A stretch of DNA of 64,000 nt, from the NCBI RefSeq assembly GCF_012933505.1, contig NZ_JABBNB010000019.1:1-64000 (forward strand), in the 5' to 3' direction. Position numbers and translations under genes: made by a program. Shown here piece after piece: positions 1-12,661 of this stretch (position 1 is its first letter; every line of letters starts with the position of its first letter). Origin of the DNA: Gordonia asplenii. GTDB lineage: Bacteria > Actinomycetota > Actinomycetes > Mycobacteriales > Mycobacteriaceae. A model generated the notes under the pieces. It made no database searches. It had not been told where the DNA came from and saw nothing but the letters and a program-made list of their open reading frames with translations.

Positions 1-173
1 CGAAGAACCCAACGGGCCACAGGTCCTGCTGCTTGACGATGTTCGCTGCTGTCCTTGACTCCTGCTGCAGCAGATACAGCGCCCGAGCTATACATCTGTC
101 CAAACGGTCAGCAACCTAACCGTGACCTTCCGGCGTTACGGTTGCACCTACAACTTGGGTAGGTTGGACATTG

Positions 174-1355
174 ATGACTGTTCTTGCTGACACGCACCTG
201 TCGGGCGCGGTAGATGCGGCCGAGCGACTGCTGTCCATGCGCGCGGGGGCTCCGGTGACGCTCGCCGACGCCGAGGATCTCGGCGGCAGCGGACGCACCA
301 CCGTGGTACGCGCCCGGGTGGCGCAGAACCCGGTGTCGATGGATCGTACGCTCGTGATCAAATCGCTTCCCGCACATGAGGATCCTCGTTCGTTTCGACG
401 TGAGGTGGTGTCGTATCAGTACGTCACCGCGTTGCCCAACGAGTCGCGGCCGGGACCGCAGTTGATCGCCTCCGACTACGACCGCCGGGTACTCGTGCTG
501 TCCGATCTCGGCACCGGCCAATCGATGAAGGATCTGCTGGCCGGCAACGACGTCGTCGCCACCTCGCGGGCCGTCTCGGCCTGGGGTCAGGCACTCGGAC
601 GGATGCATGCGGCGACCCTCGGCGGCGAGGAAGACTTCTCGGCGCTGCTCCGGCGCGGCAACGCGAAAATCGGCGTGAGCGTCGACGTCGGGGAGCGGTG
701 GGCTCGTCACGCGACCGACTCCGCGGCGTCGGCGGCGGCCGGGCTCGGCGTCGAACTCACCGACTCGGTCGCGCGCATGCTCGACGCCGGCTGCGACCTG
801 TTCACCGGCGGTGAGCATCGCGCGTTCAGCCCGTCCGACGTCGGGCCGGAGAACATCATGCTCAACGACGCGGGCGTGCAGTTCATGGACTACGAGTGGG
901 GCGGCTTCCGCGACGCCACCCTCGACATCGCCTATGCGGTCGCTACCTTCGGCCAGCATCTGTCACGAGTGAATCTGGCCCGTCGCGCCGACCTGGAATC
1001 AGCGTTGATCGACGCGTGGCGCTCGGAGGTCGAGGGCATCTGGCCCCGACTGAGCAACGACGCCGAACTGCACACCAGGCTGTTCACCGCCTGGGTGCTG
1101 TGGTCGTGGCTGTCGACGGTGTGGATGCTGCCCGGCGCGGGGCACGACGGTCTCGCCGTCGACGGCGACGGTGAACTCGTCGAAGATCCCGCGTCGGTCC
1201 TGTCCCACGACTGGGCGCTGCACAGCAACGACCCACGGGTGATCATCGCCCGCTGGACCGACCTCGCCGACGCCGCTTCGCGAGCCGGTGACGCGCAGCT
1301 GGCGAGTTTCTCGTCGGAGCTCGCCGTGGCGCTGCAGCGCGCCTGGTTGAGCTGA
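174..1355 (+). CDS. Aminoglycoside phosphotransferase (APH)-family kinase-like protein
   Basis: A 393-residue soluble protein of the APH/choline-kinase fold; its substrate is unknown. A catalytic-loop-like stretch FSPSDVGPENIM lies near residues 218–229, followed by a metal-binding DFG-like MDYEWG near residue 239. These are the expected order and spacing for a kinase-type phosphotransferase. I chose the ATG at 174; a TTG immediately before it (171) is also in frame. It sits 18 bp upstream of rarA on the same strand, so the two may be co-transcribed. Nothing in the sequence points to antibiotic modification. The family label rests on the two motifs and overall length. Confidence 0.72.
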   Translation: MTVLADTHLSGAVDAAERLLSMRAGAPVTLADAEDLGGSGRTTVVRARVAQNPVSMDRTLVIKSLPAHEDPRSFRREVVSYQYVTALPNESRPGPQLIASDYDRRVLVLSDLGTGQSMKDLLAGNDVVATSRAVSAWGQALGRMHAATLGGEEDFSALLRRGNAKIGVSVDVGERWARHATDSAASAAAGLGVELTDSVARMLDAGCDLFTGGEHRAFSPSDVGPENIMLNDAGVQFMDYEWGGFRDATLDIAYAVATFGQHLSRVNLARRADLESALIDAWRSEVEGIWPRLSNDAELHTRLFTAWVLWSWLSTVWMLPGAGHDGLAVDGDGELVEDPASVLSHDWALHSNDPRVIIARWTDLADAASRAGDAQLASFSSELAVALQRAWLS

Positions 1356-1373
1356 CCGGCCCGACCCCGCGCG

Positions 1374-2750
1374 ATGGACACACTCTTCGATCCTCCTGGT
1401 GACCCCGTGCCGTCGTCGTCGACGACCCTGGGTCCGCCCGACGCGTCGTCGGCGCCGTTGGCGGTTCGGATGCGACCACAGTCCCTCGACGACCTCATCG
1501 GGCAGGAACATCTGCTGACGCCGGGATCACCGCTGCGTCGGTTGATCGCCGGGTCGGGAGCGGCATCGGTGCTGCTCTACGGGCCGCCGGGTACCGGTAA
1601 GACCACCATGGCATCGCTCATCTCGCGAGCCACCGGCGGCCGCTTCGAGGCGCTGTCGGCGTTGTCCGCGGGGGTCAAAGAGGTGCGTGCGGTGATCGAC
1701 GTCGCCCGTCGCCGACTGATCAACGGCCAGCAGACCGTGTTGTTCATCGACGAAGTGCACCGCTTCTCCAAGACGCAGCAGGACGCCCTGCTCGACGCCG
1801 TGGAGAACCGGATCGTGCTGCTGGTCGCGGCCACGACGGAGAATCCGTCTTTCTCGGTGGTGGCGCCGCTGCTGTCGCGATCACTCGTGCTGCGATTGCA
1901 GTCGTTGTCGGACAAGGACATTCGTGAGGTGATCGCCCGGGCGATCGCCAGCCCGCGCGGATTGAACGGCGCGATCTCGCTCAGCGACGAGGCACTCGAG
2001 CACCTGGTCGCGGTAGCCGGCGGCGACGCCCGGCGCGCGCTCACCGCGTTGGAGGCCAGCACCGCGCCCTACCTCGACGACCCCGCGGCCGGCGACCCCG
2101 GCGGTGAGGTGCCGGTCGTCGGCATCGCCGACGTCGAGCAGGCGATCGACCGGGCGGCCGTGCGGTACGACCGCGACGGCGACCAGCACTACGACATCAC
2201 CAGCGCCTTCATCAAGTCGATCCGCGGCTCCGACGTCGACGCCGCCCTGCACTACCTCGCGCGGATGATCACCGCGGGGGAGGACCCGCGGTTCATCGCG
2301 CGCCGATTGATGATTCACGCGTCCGAGGACGTCGGTCTCGCCGATCCGATGGCGCTGCAGACGGCCGTCGCCGCCGGTCAGGTGGTCGCGCTCGTAGGTA
2401 TGCCCGAAGCCCAGTTGGCGTTGGCGCAGGCCACGATTCACCTGGCGACGGCGCCCAAGTCGGGAGCGGTGACCGCCGCGCTCGGCGCGGCGATGGCCGA
2501 CGTCGCGGCCGGAAAATCAGGTGCGGTTCCGCCGCATCTGCGCGATGGTCACTATGCGGGTGCTCGCAAACTCGGCAACGCAGTCGGCTACCGGTACCCG
2601 CACGACGACCCGGATGGTGTACTGCCGCAACAGTATCCGCCAGACGAGCTCGTCGGCGCCGACTACTACCAGCCGACCGAACGTGGATTCGAGCAACAGT
2701 TGGCCAAGCGATTGCCACGGCTGCGGGCGATCGTGCGCCGACGGCGCTGA
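1374..2750 (+). CDS. rarA: Replication-associated recombination protein A (RarA/MgsA AAA+ ATPase)
   Basis: A 458-residue AAA+ ATPase that acts at stalled replication forks and is related to clamp loaders. Walker [10 protein letters not shown] is near residue 70 and Walker B LFIDEVHR near residue 124. The sensor region [11 protein letters not shown] and the C-terminal RarA-type domain ([19 protein letters not shown], then the HLRD motif) are present. Full length for the family. It lies directly before alaS, as in mycobacteria. A proline/serine-rich N-terminus of about 25 residues precedes the conserved start PLAVRMRP. Confidence 0.95.
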   Translation: MDTLFDPPGDPVPSSSTTLGPPDASSAPLAVRMRPQSLDDLIGQEHLLTPGSPLRRLIAGSGAASVLLYGPPGTGKTTMASLISRATGGRFEALSALSAGVKEVRAVIDVARRRLINGQQTVLFIDEVHRFSKTQQDALLDAVENRIVLLVAATTENPSFSVVAPLLSRSLVLRLQSLSDKDIREVIARAIASPRGLNGAISLSDEALEHLVAVAGGDARRALTALEASTAPYLDDPAAGDPGGEVPVVGIADVEQAIDRAAVRYDRDGDQHYDITSAFIKSIRGSDVDAALHYLARMITAGEDPRFIARRLMIHASEDVGLADPMALQTAVAAGQVVALVGMPEAQLALAQATIHLATAPKSGAVTAALGAAMADVAAGKSGAVPPHLRDGHYAGARKLGNAVGYRYPHDDPDGVLPQQYPPDELVGADYYQPTERGFEQQLAKRLPRLRAIVRRRR

Positions 2751-2826
2751 GGTCGCGACCCGGCGTCGAATCCTCCGGCGGTAGGCTTGATTGTCTCGAC
2801 TCTCGAACCCACGAAGGACACCCAGA

Positions 2827-5505
2827 GTGCAAACGCATGAAATCCGCAAGCGATTTCTGGATCACTTCATCCGCGCCGGCCACACCGAGGTGCCCAGCGC
2901 GTCGTTGATCCTCGACGACCCCAACCTGCTGTTCGTCAACGCGGGCATGGTGCCGTTCAAGCCGTACTTCCTGGGCGCCCAGAATCCCCCGTTCGACCGC
3001 GCGACCAGCGTGCAGAAATGCGTGCGCACCCTCGACATCGAGGAGGTGGGCATCACCACCCGCCACAACACCTTCTTCCAGATGGCGGGCAACTTCTCGT
3101 TCGGGGACTACTTCAAACGCGAGGCGATCGGTTTCGCCTGGAGCCTGCTGACCGACGCCGTCGACGCCGGCGGCTACGGCATTGATCCGCAAAAGCTTTG
3201 GCCCACAGTCTTTCTCGACGACGACGAGGCGTTCGCCATCTGGCGCGACGAGATCGGCGTGCCGGCCGAGCGGATCCAGCGTCGCGGCATGGCCGACAAC
3301 TACTGGTCGATGGGTGTGCCCGGACCGTGCGGCCCCTGCTCGGAGATCTTCTACGACCGCGGCCCCGGCTACGGCGTCGAAGGCGGCCCGGAAGCCGACG
3401 AGGATCGCTACATCGAGATCTGGAATCTCGTGTTCATGCAGAACGAACGCGGCGAGGGCACCAGCAAGGACGACTACGCGATCCTCGGGCCGCTGCCGAA
3501 GAAGAACATCGATACCGGCATGGGCATCGAACGTGTCGCCTGCATCCTGCAGGGCGTCGACAATGTCTACGAGACCGATCTGCTCAAACCCATCATCGAC
3601 ATCGCCGCGTCGCTGACCGGCAAACCCTATGGCGCCGATCACGACGACGACGTGCGTTTCCGAGTCATCGCCGATCACACCCGCACCGCGGCGATGCTCA
3701 TCAGCGACGGCGTGCTGCCGTCGAACGACGGCCGCGGATACGTGCTGCGCCGCCTGCTGCGCCGCATCGTCCGATCGGTACGTCTGCTCGGAGCCACGCA
3801 GCCGACCATGCGCGAGTTCGTCTCGGTCGCCATCGACGTCATGTCGCCGGCATATCCCGTGCTCAACGAGCAGCGCGAGCACATCCTCACCGTCGCAGTC
3901 GGGGAGGAGAGCGCGTTCTCGACGACCCTGGTCGCCGGGTCGAAGCTCTTCACCGACGCCGCCGACGCCACCAAGAAGGCGTCGCGCACGCAGATCAGCG
4001 GCGCCGACGCGTTCGCCCTGCACGACACCTACGGCTTCCCGATCGATCTCACACTGGAGATGGCGTCGGAGGCCGGGCTCACCGTCGACCGCGATGGATT
4101 CGCCGAGCTGATGTCGCAGCAGCGCAAGCGTGCCAAAGCCGATGCCACCGCGCGCAAGTCCGGGCACGCCGATCTGTCGGTGTACCGCGAGTTCGTCGAC
4201 CGCGGACCCACCGAGTTCACCGGATTCGACGAACTCGTCTCCGACGCGCGGGTCCTCGGTCTGGTCACCGACGGCAGGCGAGTCACGCACGCGGGCGTCG
4301 GCGACGAACTCGACGTGATCCTCGACCGCTCGCCGCTGTACGCCGAATCCGGTGGCCAGATCGCCGACATCGGATCGATCACCACCGGGTCGGGCGTGCG
4401 CCTGCGCGTCACCGACGTGCAGAAGGTCGCCAAGTCGGTGTGGCTGCACAAGGTCGTCGTCGACGAGGGTGAGATCGCCGAAGGCGACGAGGTGATCGCC
4501 GCCGTCGACGCTTCCTGGCGTCACGGATCCACCCAGGGCCACTCCGGCACGCACATGGTGCACGCCGCGTTGCGTCAGGTCCTCGGACCGTCGGCGACGC
4601 AGGCCGGATCACTGAACCGGCCCGGTTACCTGCGCTTCGACTTCCACTCGGGCAAACCGCTGTCGGAGTCGCAGCGTACCGAGATCGAGGAGATCGCCAA
4701 CGCCGCCGTCGAGGCCAACTATCCGGTGCGGACCTTCGAAACGGGTCTGGCGGAGGCGAAGGCGATGGGCGCGATGGCGCTCTTCGGCGAGAATTACGGC
4801 GACGTCGTGCGCGTCGTCGACATCGGCGGACCGTTCTCGATGGAACTGTGCGGCGGTACCCACGTGGCGTCGTCGGCGCAGATCGGTCCGGTCACCGTCG
4901 TCGGTGAGTCGTCGGTCGGCTCGGGTGTGCGCCGCGTCGAGGCGTACGTCGGAATGGATTCGTTCCGGTACCTATCGAAGGAGCGCGCTTTGCTGGCCGG
5001 GCTGGCGTCGTCGCTCAAGGTGCCCTCGGCCGAGGTGCCCGACCGCGTGGAACTGCTGGTCACCAAGCTGCGTGAGGCGGAGAAGCAGATCGAGAAGATG
5101 AAGGCCGAGGCGGCCGGCGCAGCGGCGTCGGGCCTCATCGACGCTGCCGTGACCGTCGGGGACACGCTGGTCGTCGCCGGTCGCGTCGCCGACGGGCTCG
5201 ACGGCAACGGATTGCGCGGGCTGGCGACCGACCTGCGTGCGAAGGTCGGCGACCGTCCCGCGATCGTCGTGCTGTTCTCCGTCACCGGGGTACCCGGCGA
5301 GGTGAAGGTGCCGTTCGCCGTCGCCACGACTGACGCCGCGCGCAAAGCCGGACTCAAGGCCGGTGACGTCGTGAAGGAGATCGCGCCGATCGTCGGCGGG
5401 CGCGGCGGCGGCAAACCCGACCTCGCGCAGGGATCCGGCTCCGACGTCGCGGGCATCGACGATGCGCTCGCCCGGGTCGCGCAGCTGGCCGGCGCGGCGA
5501 AGTGA
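2827..5505 (+). CDS. alaS: Alanyl-tRNA synthetase
   Basis: An 892-residue class II synthetase that charges tRNA-Ala. I chose the GTG at 2827, which gives [14 protein letters not shown], the conserved mycobacterial N-terminus, with an AAGGACA ribosome site about 8 nt upstream. An in-frame TTG at 2791 would add 12 residues with no similarity. The class II core contains [20 protein letters not shown]. The editing domain has the zinc motif HSGTHMVH near residue 572 and CGGTH near residue 675. The C-terminal DHHA1-like region ends [15 protein letters not shown]. The stop overlaps the ruvX start by 4 nt. Confidence 0.98.
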   Translation: MQTHEIRKRFLDHFIRAGHTEVPSASLILDDPNLLFVNAGMVPFKPYFLGAQNPPFDRATSVQKCVRTLDIEEVGITTRHNTFFQMAGNFSFGDYFKREAIGFAWSLLTDAVDAGGYGIDPQKLWPTVFLDDDEAFAIWRDEIGVPAERIQRRGMADNYWSMGVPGPCGPCSEIFYDRGPGYGVEGGPEADEDRYIEIWNLVFMQNERGEGTSKDDYAILGPLPKKNIDTGMGIERVACILQGVDNVYETDLLKPIIDIAASLTGKPYGADHDDDVRFRVIADHTRTAAMLISDGVLPSNDGRGYVLRRLLRRIVRSVRLLGATQPTMREFVSVAIDVMSPAYPVLNEQREHILTVAVGEESAFSTTLVAGSKLFTDAADATKKASRTQISGADAFALHDTYGFPIDLTLEMASEAGLTVDRDGFAELMSQQRKRAKADATARKSGHADLSVYREFVDRGPTEFTGFDELVSDARVLGLVTDGRRVTHAGVGDELDVILDRSPLYAESGGQIADIGSITTGSGVRLRVTDVQKVAKSVWLHKVVVDEGEIAEGDEVIAAVDASWRHGSTQGHSGTHMVHAALRQVLGPSATQAGSLNRPGYLRFDFHSGKPLSESQRTEIEEIANAAVEANYPVRTFETGLAEAKAMGAMALFGENYGDVVRVVDIGGPFSMELCGGTHVASSAQIGPVTVVGESSVGSGVRRVEAYVGMDSFRYLSKERALLAGLASSLKVPSAEVPDRVELLVTKLREAEKQIEKMKAEAAGAAASGLIDAAVTVGDTLVVAGRVADGLDGNGLRGLATDLRAKVGDRPAIVVLFSVTGVPGEVKVPFAVATTDAARKAGLKAGDVVKEIAPIVGGRGGGKPDLAQGSGSDVAGIDDALARVAQLAGAAK

Positions 5506-5954
5506 CAGACGACTGGACCCGGGGGCGGCGACTGGGAGTCGACGTCGGGACCGTACGGATCGGGATCGCGATGTGTGATCCCGACGGAATCCTCGCGACA
5601 CCGGTCGAGACGGTGCAACGGGCCAAGGGCAAGGCCCGGGGAACCGATCTCGACCGTATCGCCGACCTCGTCGCCGAATATGAGGCGATCGGCGTGATTG
5701 TCGGACTCCCGCGCAATCTCGCGGGTAAGGAATCGTTCGCCGCTGATGCGGTTCGCGAGTTCGGCGACGCCATTGCGGAGCGTATTTCCCCTGTTCCCGT
5801 CGAGTATTTCGATGAACGGATGACCACCGCGAGTGCGTCGCGAGCGCTGAGATCGGCGGGTGTTTCTGCGAAATCGGCACGCTCGGTGATTGATCAAGCA
5901 GCGGCAGTCGCTATTCTTCAGGGGTGGTTAGACTTCGAACACCGCAGAATGTGA
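5502..5954 (+). CDS. ruvX: Putative pre-16S rRNA nuclease RuvX/YqgF
   Basis: A 150-residue RNase H-like nuclease implicated in 16S rRNA 5' maturation; it carries the historical name Holliday junction resolvase-like. The N-terminal [15 protein letters not shown] holds the first catalytic aspartate. VIVGLPRN and [13 protein letters not shown] hold the other conserved acidic residues, and [14 protein letters not shown] is the typical C-terminus. The GTG start at 5502 overlaps the alaS stop (GTGA), indicating translational coupling. The alaS–ruvX–mltG–aroE order is conserved in Mycobacteriales. Confidence 0.95.
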   Translation: MTDDWTRGRRLGVDVGTVRIGIAMCDPDGILATPVETVQRAKGKARGTDLDRIADLVAEYEAIGVIVGLPRNLAGKESFAADAVREFGDAIAERISPVPVEYFDERMTTASASRALRSAGVSAKSARSVIDQAAAVAILQGWLDFEHRRM

Positions 5955-5994
5955 TGGGCGATAGTGAATTGTTTTCCTTGTCGGTGATCACACG

Positions 5995-7791
5995 GTGAAT
6001 TCAGATGAAGGGTCGGATCGCTCGCGCAGCCGCCATCGTGGTGGCAGCGCCGACGACGCCGACCGGCGCCGGTATTTCACCGAGGTGGATCCGGCCCGTT
6101 CCAACACCCGGCATCGCCGACGGCGACTGGAGGGGGACACGACAGTACCCATCTGGTTCACCGGCGAGGTCCCGCTGGTCGACGACGTCGTCGACGAGGG
6201 CACCGGTCGAGTGCTTCCCCAGCGCGTGGAGCCGGGACGCCGCTACGCCTCGCGTGAGCCTGAACCTGCGCAAGACGAGGGACCGGGGGAGCCGAACATC
6301 CGACGGCACGTGCCGTCGGGCAGGGAAACCGTTGCGCAGTCGCGTCCAGTCGACGTGCCGGCCGTCGAGGGGCCGGCAGTCGACGACGAGACCACCGACG
6401 AGCCGCTCGACGACACCGCCGTCGACGAGGCGGCCGCACTCGACCGGAGTCGGGCCGGTACCCACGATGACACGGTCGCCGACGAACTCAGCGAGTGGCA
6501 GCGGGAGTTTCCCCGGGAATCCGGCGTCGACGAAGCTTCGGTGGGGCAGCCGTCAGTCACCCACCAGGCGTATTCCGAAGTCGAAGACACCGACGACCCG
6601 GTGTATCCCTTCGACGACAACGATCATCGTGACGATGGGAGCGCCGCGCGGCGTCGGCGTCGCAGCATCGTTCTCGCTGTCGTCGTCGTATGTCTGTTGG
6701 CGATGGTCGGCGGAATCGGATACTTCGGCCTGCGTTTCCTCGGAGTCGTCGGCGCGAGCGACTATTCGAATGCCAATGGTACCGGTGATGTGCTGGTAAC
6801 GATCCCCGATAATTCGACGCTGCGCGATTTCGGGCAGATTCTCACCGACAAACACGTCGTCGGAAGCGTGAAGGCATTCACCCGGGCGGCCGACGGTAAG
6901 ACCCTGGCCGCCGGTATCTACAAACTGCGCACCGAGATTCCAGCCGCCAAAGCAGTACAAATGCTGGACGACTCGCAGATGACGTACCGAGTGGGCCGGG
7001 TGGTGATTCCCGAAGGCGTCCAGCTCGATTCGAAGACCGGAATCGACGGCAAGGTGACCCCGGGTATTTTCGAATTGATCGCCGAAGCGACGTCGACCAC
7101 GATCAACGGTACACCCGTCGGCGTGACGTCCGACGCGCTGTCGAAGGCCGCCGCCGAAGCCACGGTCGATCAACTCGGCATCCCGCAGTGGGCGAAAACC
7201 GAGGTCACCGCACTCGACGGCGATCACCGTCGGATCGAGGGGCTGATCGCTCCCGGGACCTGGGAGACCGTGGACCCCTCGGCGTCGGCGACCGACATCC
7301 TGCGCACGCTGATCACCGACAGCGCGCGCCGCTACGAACAGTGGGGCCTGCTCAGCGCCAACGAATCCGGTCTGAGTCCGTACGAGACGCTGACCGCGGC
7401 GTCGGTGGTCGAACGTGAGGTCAGCCATCCCGACGATTTCGCGAAAGTCGCCCGGGTCATTTTGAACCGCCTGAAAGACGGGCAACGGCTCGAAATGGAT
7501 TCCACCGCGAATTATACGGCCGCAATCACGAATATCGATGTACACGGCGATGCGTATAAAGCCGACAACAAATGGAATACCTACCGGGTGAAGGGCCTGC
7601 CGCCATCGCCGATCGCGTCGGTCGGGCAGAAGGCTCTCGAAGCGATCGAGCATCCCGCGGTCGGCGACTGGAAATACTTCATCACCGTCGACAAAGAGGG
7701 CACCACATTGTTCGCGGCCAGTTTCGACGAGCACAAGAAGAATCGTGAGAAGGCGTGCGCGAACAAATTCTTGACGGTCGGATGCAGTTGA
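5995..7791 (+). CDS. mltG: Endolytic murein transglycosylase MltG (YceG family)
   Basis: A 598-residue inner-membrane lytic transglycosylase that terminates glycan strands. The first 220 residues are a charged, probably disordered cytoplasmic region rich in Asp/Glu/Arg, typical of actinobacterial MltG. One transmembrane helix lies at about residues 222–242 (SIVLAVVVVCLLAMVGGIGYF). The YceG domain follows: a LysM-like part, then the catalytic segment ASVVEREV with the likely active-site Glu near residue 473, then LNRLKDGQRLEMDSTANY. GTG start at 5995; the ribosome site is weak. Its stop overlaps the aroE start by 10 nt. Confidence 0.93.
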   Translation: MNSDEGSDRSRSRHRGGSADDADRRRYFTEVDPARSNTRHRRRRLEGDTTVPIWFTGEVPLVDDVVDEGTGRVLPQRVEPGRRYASREPEPAQDEGPGEPNIRRHVPSGRETVAQSRPVDVPAVEGPAVDDETTDEPLDDTAVDEAAALDRSRAGTHDDTVADELSEWQREFPRESGVDEASVGQPSVTHQAYSEVEDTDDPVYPFDDNDHRDDGSAARRRRRSIVLAVVVVCLLAMVGGIGYFGLRFLGVVGASDYSNANGTGDVLVTIPDNSTLRDFGQILTDKHVVGSVKAFTRAADGKTLAAGIYKLRTEIPAAKAVQMLDDSQMTYRVGRVVIPEGVQLDSKTGIDGKVTPGIFELIAEATSTTINGTPVGVTSDALSKAAAEATVDQLGIPQWAKTEVTALDGDHRRIEGLIAPGTWETVDPSASATDILRTLITDSARRYEQWGLLSANESGLSPYETLTAASVVEREVSHPDDFAKVARVILNRLKDGQRLEMDSTANYTAAITNIDVHGDAYKADNKWNTYRVKGLPPSPIASVGQKALEAIEHPAVGDWKYFITVDKEGTTLFAASFDEHKKNREKACANKFLTVGCS

Positions 7792-8609
7792 GCGCCCGAA
7801 AAGCGGCGGTTCTCGGAAAGCCCATCGGGCATTCCCGTTCACCCGACCTGCATCGCGCCGCCTACGCCGCGCTCGGATTGGCCGACTGGACCTACGAGCG
7901 CATCGAATGCGACGCCGACCAGTTGCCGGGGCTCGTCGCCGACCTCGACGACTCGTATGTCGGGCTGTCGGTGACGATGCCGGGCAAGTTCGCCGCGCTC
8001 GAATGCGCCTCCGAGGTCTCCGAACGAGCGGCACTCGTCGGATCGGCGAACACACTGGTGCGGACCGAATCGGGATGGTTCGCCGACTGCACCGACATCG
8101 ACGGAATGACCGGCGCCCTACGTGAGGTCGGAGCCGATCTCACCGCCACTGCGCGCGCCGTGGTGATCGGCGCGGGCGGCACCGCACTGCCGACGCTCTG
8201 CGCGCTCGCCGGGGCCGGCGCGCGTGAGGTCGCCATCGTCGCCCGCGACCGAACCCGTGCCCAGCGAACCTTCGACGTCGCGGAACAACTCGGCATCGAG
8301 GCGACGTACCTCCCGTTCGCGCCGTCAGAGGAACTGACCGCCGCGGTCGACGCCGCCGAGGTGACCGTTTCGACGGTTCCCGCCGACGGAGCGACCCCAC
8401 TCGCCGCGTCGATCGCCCCGCGGGCCGGCAAAGTCGTCGACGTCATCTACGCCCCCTGGCCGACGCCCCTCGCCTCCGCCGTCGACGCCGCCGGAGGCCG
8501 CGTAGTCGGGGGGCTGGTCATGCTCCTCAACCAGGCATACCGACAAGTGGAGCTGTTCACCGGCCTGCCCGCCCCGCGGGAAGCGATGGCCGCCGCGCTG
8601 CAGGAGTGA
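7782..8609 (+). CDS. aroE: Shikimate dehydrogenase (biosynthetic copy)
   Basis: A 275-residue NADP-dependent enzyme converting 3-dehydroshikimate to shikimate in the cytosol. I chose the ATG at 7782, giving MQLSARKAAVLGKPIGHSRSP with the substrate-binding S-x-S close to the N-terminus. An upstream GTG at 7755 is also open but reads through mltG. Further motifs are ANTLVRTESG, NTD-like DCTDIDGM, and a Rossmann turn VIGAGGTALPTL. It is followed by a 670-bp gene-free repeat pocket. A second shikimate dehydrogenase homologue lies at 17273. Confidence 0.94.
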   Translation: MQLSARKAAVLGKPIGHSRSPDLHRAAYAALGLADWTYERIECDADQLPGLVADLDDSYVGLSVTMPGKFAALECASEVSERAALVGSANTLVRTESGWFADCTDIDGMTGALREVGADLTATARAVVIGAGGTALPTLCALAGAGAREVAIVARDRTRAQRTFDVAEQLGIEATYLPFAPSEELTAAVDAAEVTVSTVPADGATPLAASIAPRAGKVVDVIYAPWPTPLASAVDAAGGRVVGGLVMLLNQAYRQVELFTGLPAPREAMAAALQE

Positions 8610-8667
8610 GGGGAAGGGTCGTCTAGCCGCCCGAGTACTGCCCCGCTCGCGTGTCATTTTCGCTCCC

Positions 8668-8707
8668 CGAGTGCCGAAGCGAGGAACGAGCTTCGGTGTA
8701 ACGAGGG
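8668..8707 (-). repeat. Solo arm of the 167-bp element
   Basis: The sequence CGAGTGCCGAAGCGAGG followed by AACGAGCTTCGGTGTAACGAG matches the right inverted end (reverse complement) of the elements at 28.3–29.3 kb. It also carries on for a few bases (AGGGGC) into the body before the match stops. Here the arm forms a perfect hairpin, CGAAGC…GCTTCG. This is a remnant or solo end, not a full copy. Confidence 0.8.
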
Positions 8708-8782
8708 GCACGTAAGCCGAAATACCAAGGTACCCAATGTGTTTGCTTGCGTTGACGCGCTGCGGCTGGGGCGTCGTTGACC

Positions 8783-8868
8783 CCCGAAAATGGGCAGAAC
8801 AGGGACCCCGGGCGTGTCGTCCTCGCCTAGCGGCTCGGCCGCCACGCCGCCCCGATCCCATTTTCGGG
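8783..8868. repeat. Inverted repeat with 12-bp perfect arms
   Basis: CCCGAAAATGGG (8783–8794) and CCCATTTTCGGG (8857–8868) are exact reverse complements. Imperfect pairing continues outward (GTCGTTGAC against GTCGTCGAC). The 62-bp interior is GC-rich and has no convincing reading frame. It lies inside the gene-free stretch 8610–9279. It may be a terminator-like fold or another small repeat element. Confidence 0.75.
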
Positions 8869-8920
8869 CGTCGTCGACACCCCTACCGAAGAGCGCCCTT
8901 TCGGCTGCACATTGGTGTGG

Positions 8921-9184
8921 GCAGATTGCATTCCGCCCCGACACTCCTGCCGAGGGAGCGGGCCCCTCGCCACCGCTGAGCGAGCAGATTGCAATCAGCC
9001 AGCACCCACACGGCAGATTGCATTCCGCCCCGACGACCCCCGCCGAGGGAGCCGGCCCCTCGCCACTGCTGAGCGGGCAGATTGCAATCAGCCAGCGCCC
9101 CACCGCAGATTGCATTCCGCCCCGACACTCCCGCCGAGGGAGCCGGCCCCTCGCCGCCGCTGAGCGGGCAGATTGCAATCAGCC
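8921..9184. repeat. Three tandem 92-bp units containing the palindrome GATTGCAATC
   Basis: Units begin at 8921, 9013 and 9105, a period of exactly 92 bp. Each starts GCAGATTGCATTCCGCCCCG and ends with GCAGATTGCAATCAGCC; the interior reads CGAGGGAGCCGGCCCCTCG with small differences. The 10-bp palindrome GATTGCAATC occurs at 8987, 9080 and 9171. The same family recurs in opposite orientation at 42103–42175. The whole stretch 8610–9279 carries no gene that I can support. Confidence 0.9.
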
Positions 9185-9279
9185 GCTCGTCAAGCCCGAC
9201 GTTGTCCACACCGACGCCGCGAGTCCACAGATCCCGAACATCTGCTCAACCACTGCCTCTCGGGCGCCACAATCAGCCC

Positions 9280-9675
9280 ATGGGGGAGTCTTTCGACGTC
9301 GTCGTCGCGTTCTGGCTGCTCGCGCTCGCCGGGAGCGACGCGCGCTGCGGACGACTGCCCAATCGGTGGCTCGTGCCCGCGGTCGTCGCGGTCGCGGCGT
9401 CGAGCATCGACGACCCCGCGATCCTCCTCTCCGCCGTCATTGCTACGACGCCGTACCTCGCGGGTTTTGCGCTCAACCACGTCGGCGCGGGCGACGTGAA
9501 GTTGGCATTCGTCCTCGGCGGGATGTCGGCGGATCCGATCGCAGCGCTGTCGGCGGTACTTCTCGCGCAGATCACCACTGTCGCTTGGCATGTGAGATCG
9601 CACACATCCCGGGCATCGCCGCACGGTCCTGCGCTGTCCGGTGCGGCGGTGCTGGTGTGGGCCGCGGGAGGCTGA
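9280..9675 (+). CDS. Short prepilin peptidase-like (A24) membrane protein
   Basis: A 131-residue hydrophobic protein with the two aspartate sites of type IV prepilin/leader peptidases: GSDARCGRLPNRW near residues 18–30 and GAGDVKLAF near residues 70–78 (GxGD-K). It lacks the N-terminal cytoplasmic methylase domain of full-length PilD, like the short homologue located between aroE and aroC in mycobacteria (the Rv2551c type). Several hydrophobic helices are apparent. I chose the ATG at 9280, just after the repeat pocket; longer open frames upstream run through repeats. Proteolytic activity is inferred from the two Asp residues. Confidence 0.82.
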   Translation: MGESFDVVVAFWLLALAGSDARCGRLPNRWLVPAVVAVAASSIDDPAILLSAVIATTPYLAGFALNHVGAGDVKLAFVLGGMSADPIAALSAVLLAQITTVAWHVRSHTSRASPHGPALSGAAVLVWAAGG

Positions 9676-9714
9676 TGCGGGTCGTCGACGCCGAGCATGG
9701 AACAATTGAGCATT

Positions 9715-12532
<2,818 letters not shown>

Positions 12533-12617
12533 GGCGTGTCTCCCGCCGCGGCTCCTCAGACCATTCGGCCGCGACAATTCGCTAGTCCGGGCAACTTTCG
12601 CCGGACGTGGTCCTGAC

Positions 12618-12648
12618 GTACGCTGGTATTGAATTAACCAGTTCGTAC
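12618..12648. promoter_or_regulatory. Candidate operator upstream of aroQ–qsuB
   Basis: An interrupted palindrome, GTACG-CTGGT-N9-ACCAG-N2-CGTAC, is centred near 12632, about 30 bp before the aroQ ATG. Within it AACCAGTTCGTA (12636–12647) matches 9 of 12 bases of the TetR-locus motif AACTAGTTAGTT at 16491. It may bring aroQ and the dehydroshikimate dehydratase under the same regulator; this is inference from the similarity. Confidence 0.45.
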
Positions 12649-12661
12649 ATTAGGAGCTCTC

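Noticed and set aside
2755-2800. GTCGAATCCTCCGGC near the alaS promoter as a tRNA T-arm
   Set aside because: No matching acceptor, D or anticodon arms can be folded around it.
2293-4563. A 756-codon antisense frame over rarA/alaS, and similar long antisense frames (for example 29808–31406, 33627–34913)
   Set aside because: Each lies opposite a clearly conserved gene, and the composition is what antisense of GC-rich codons gives.
5722-5736. TAAGGAAT inside ruvX as a member of the iac-box set
   Set aside because: It lies within conserved coding sequence far from the island; treated as a chance match and as a warning about the short core.
8921-9184. 92-bp tandem repeats as a CRISPR array
   Set aside because: The whole 92-bp unit is conserved; there are no variable spacers of constant length.
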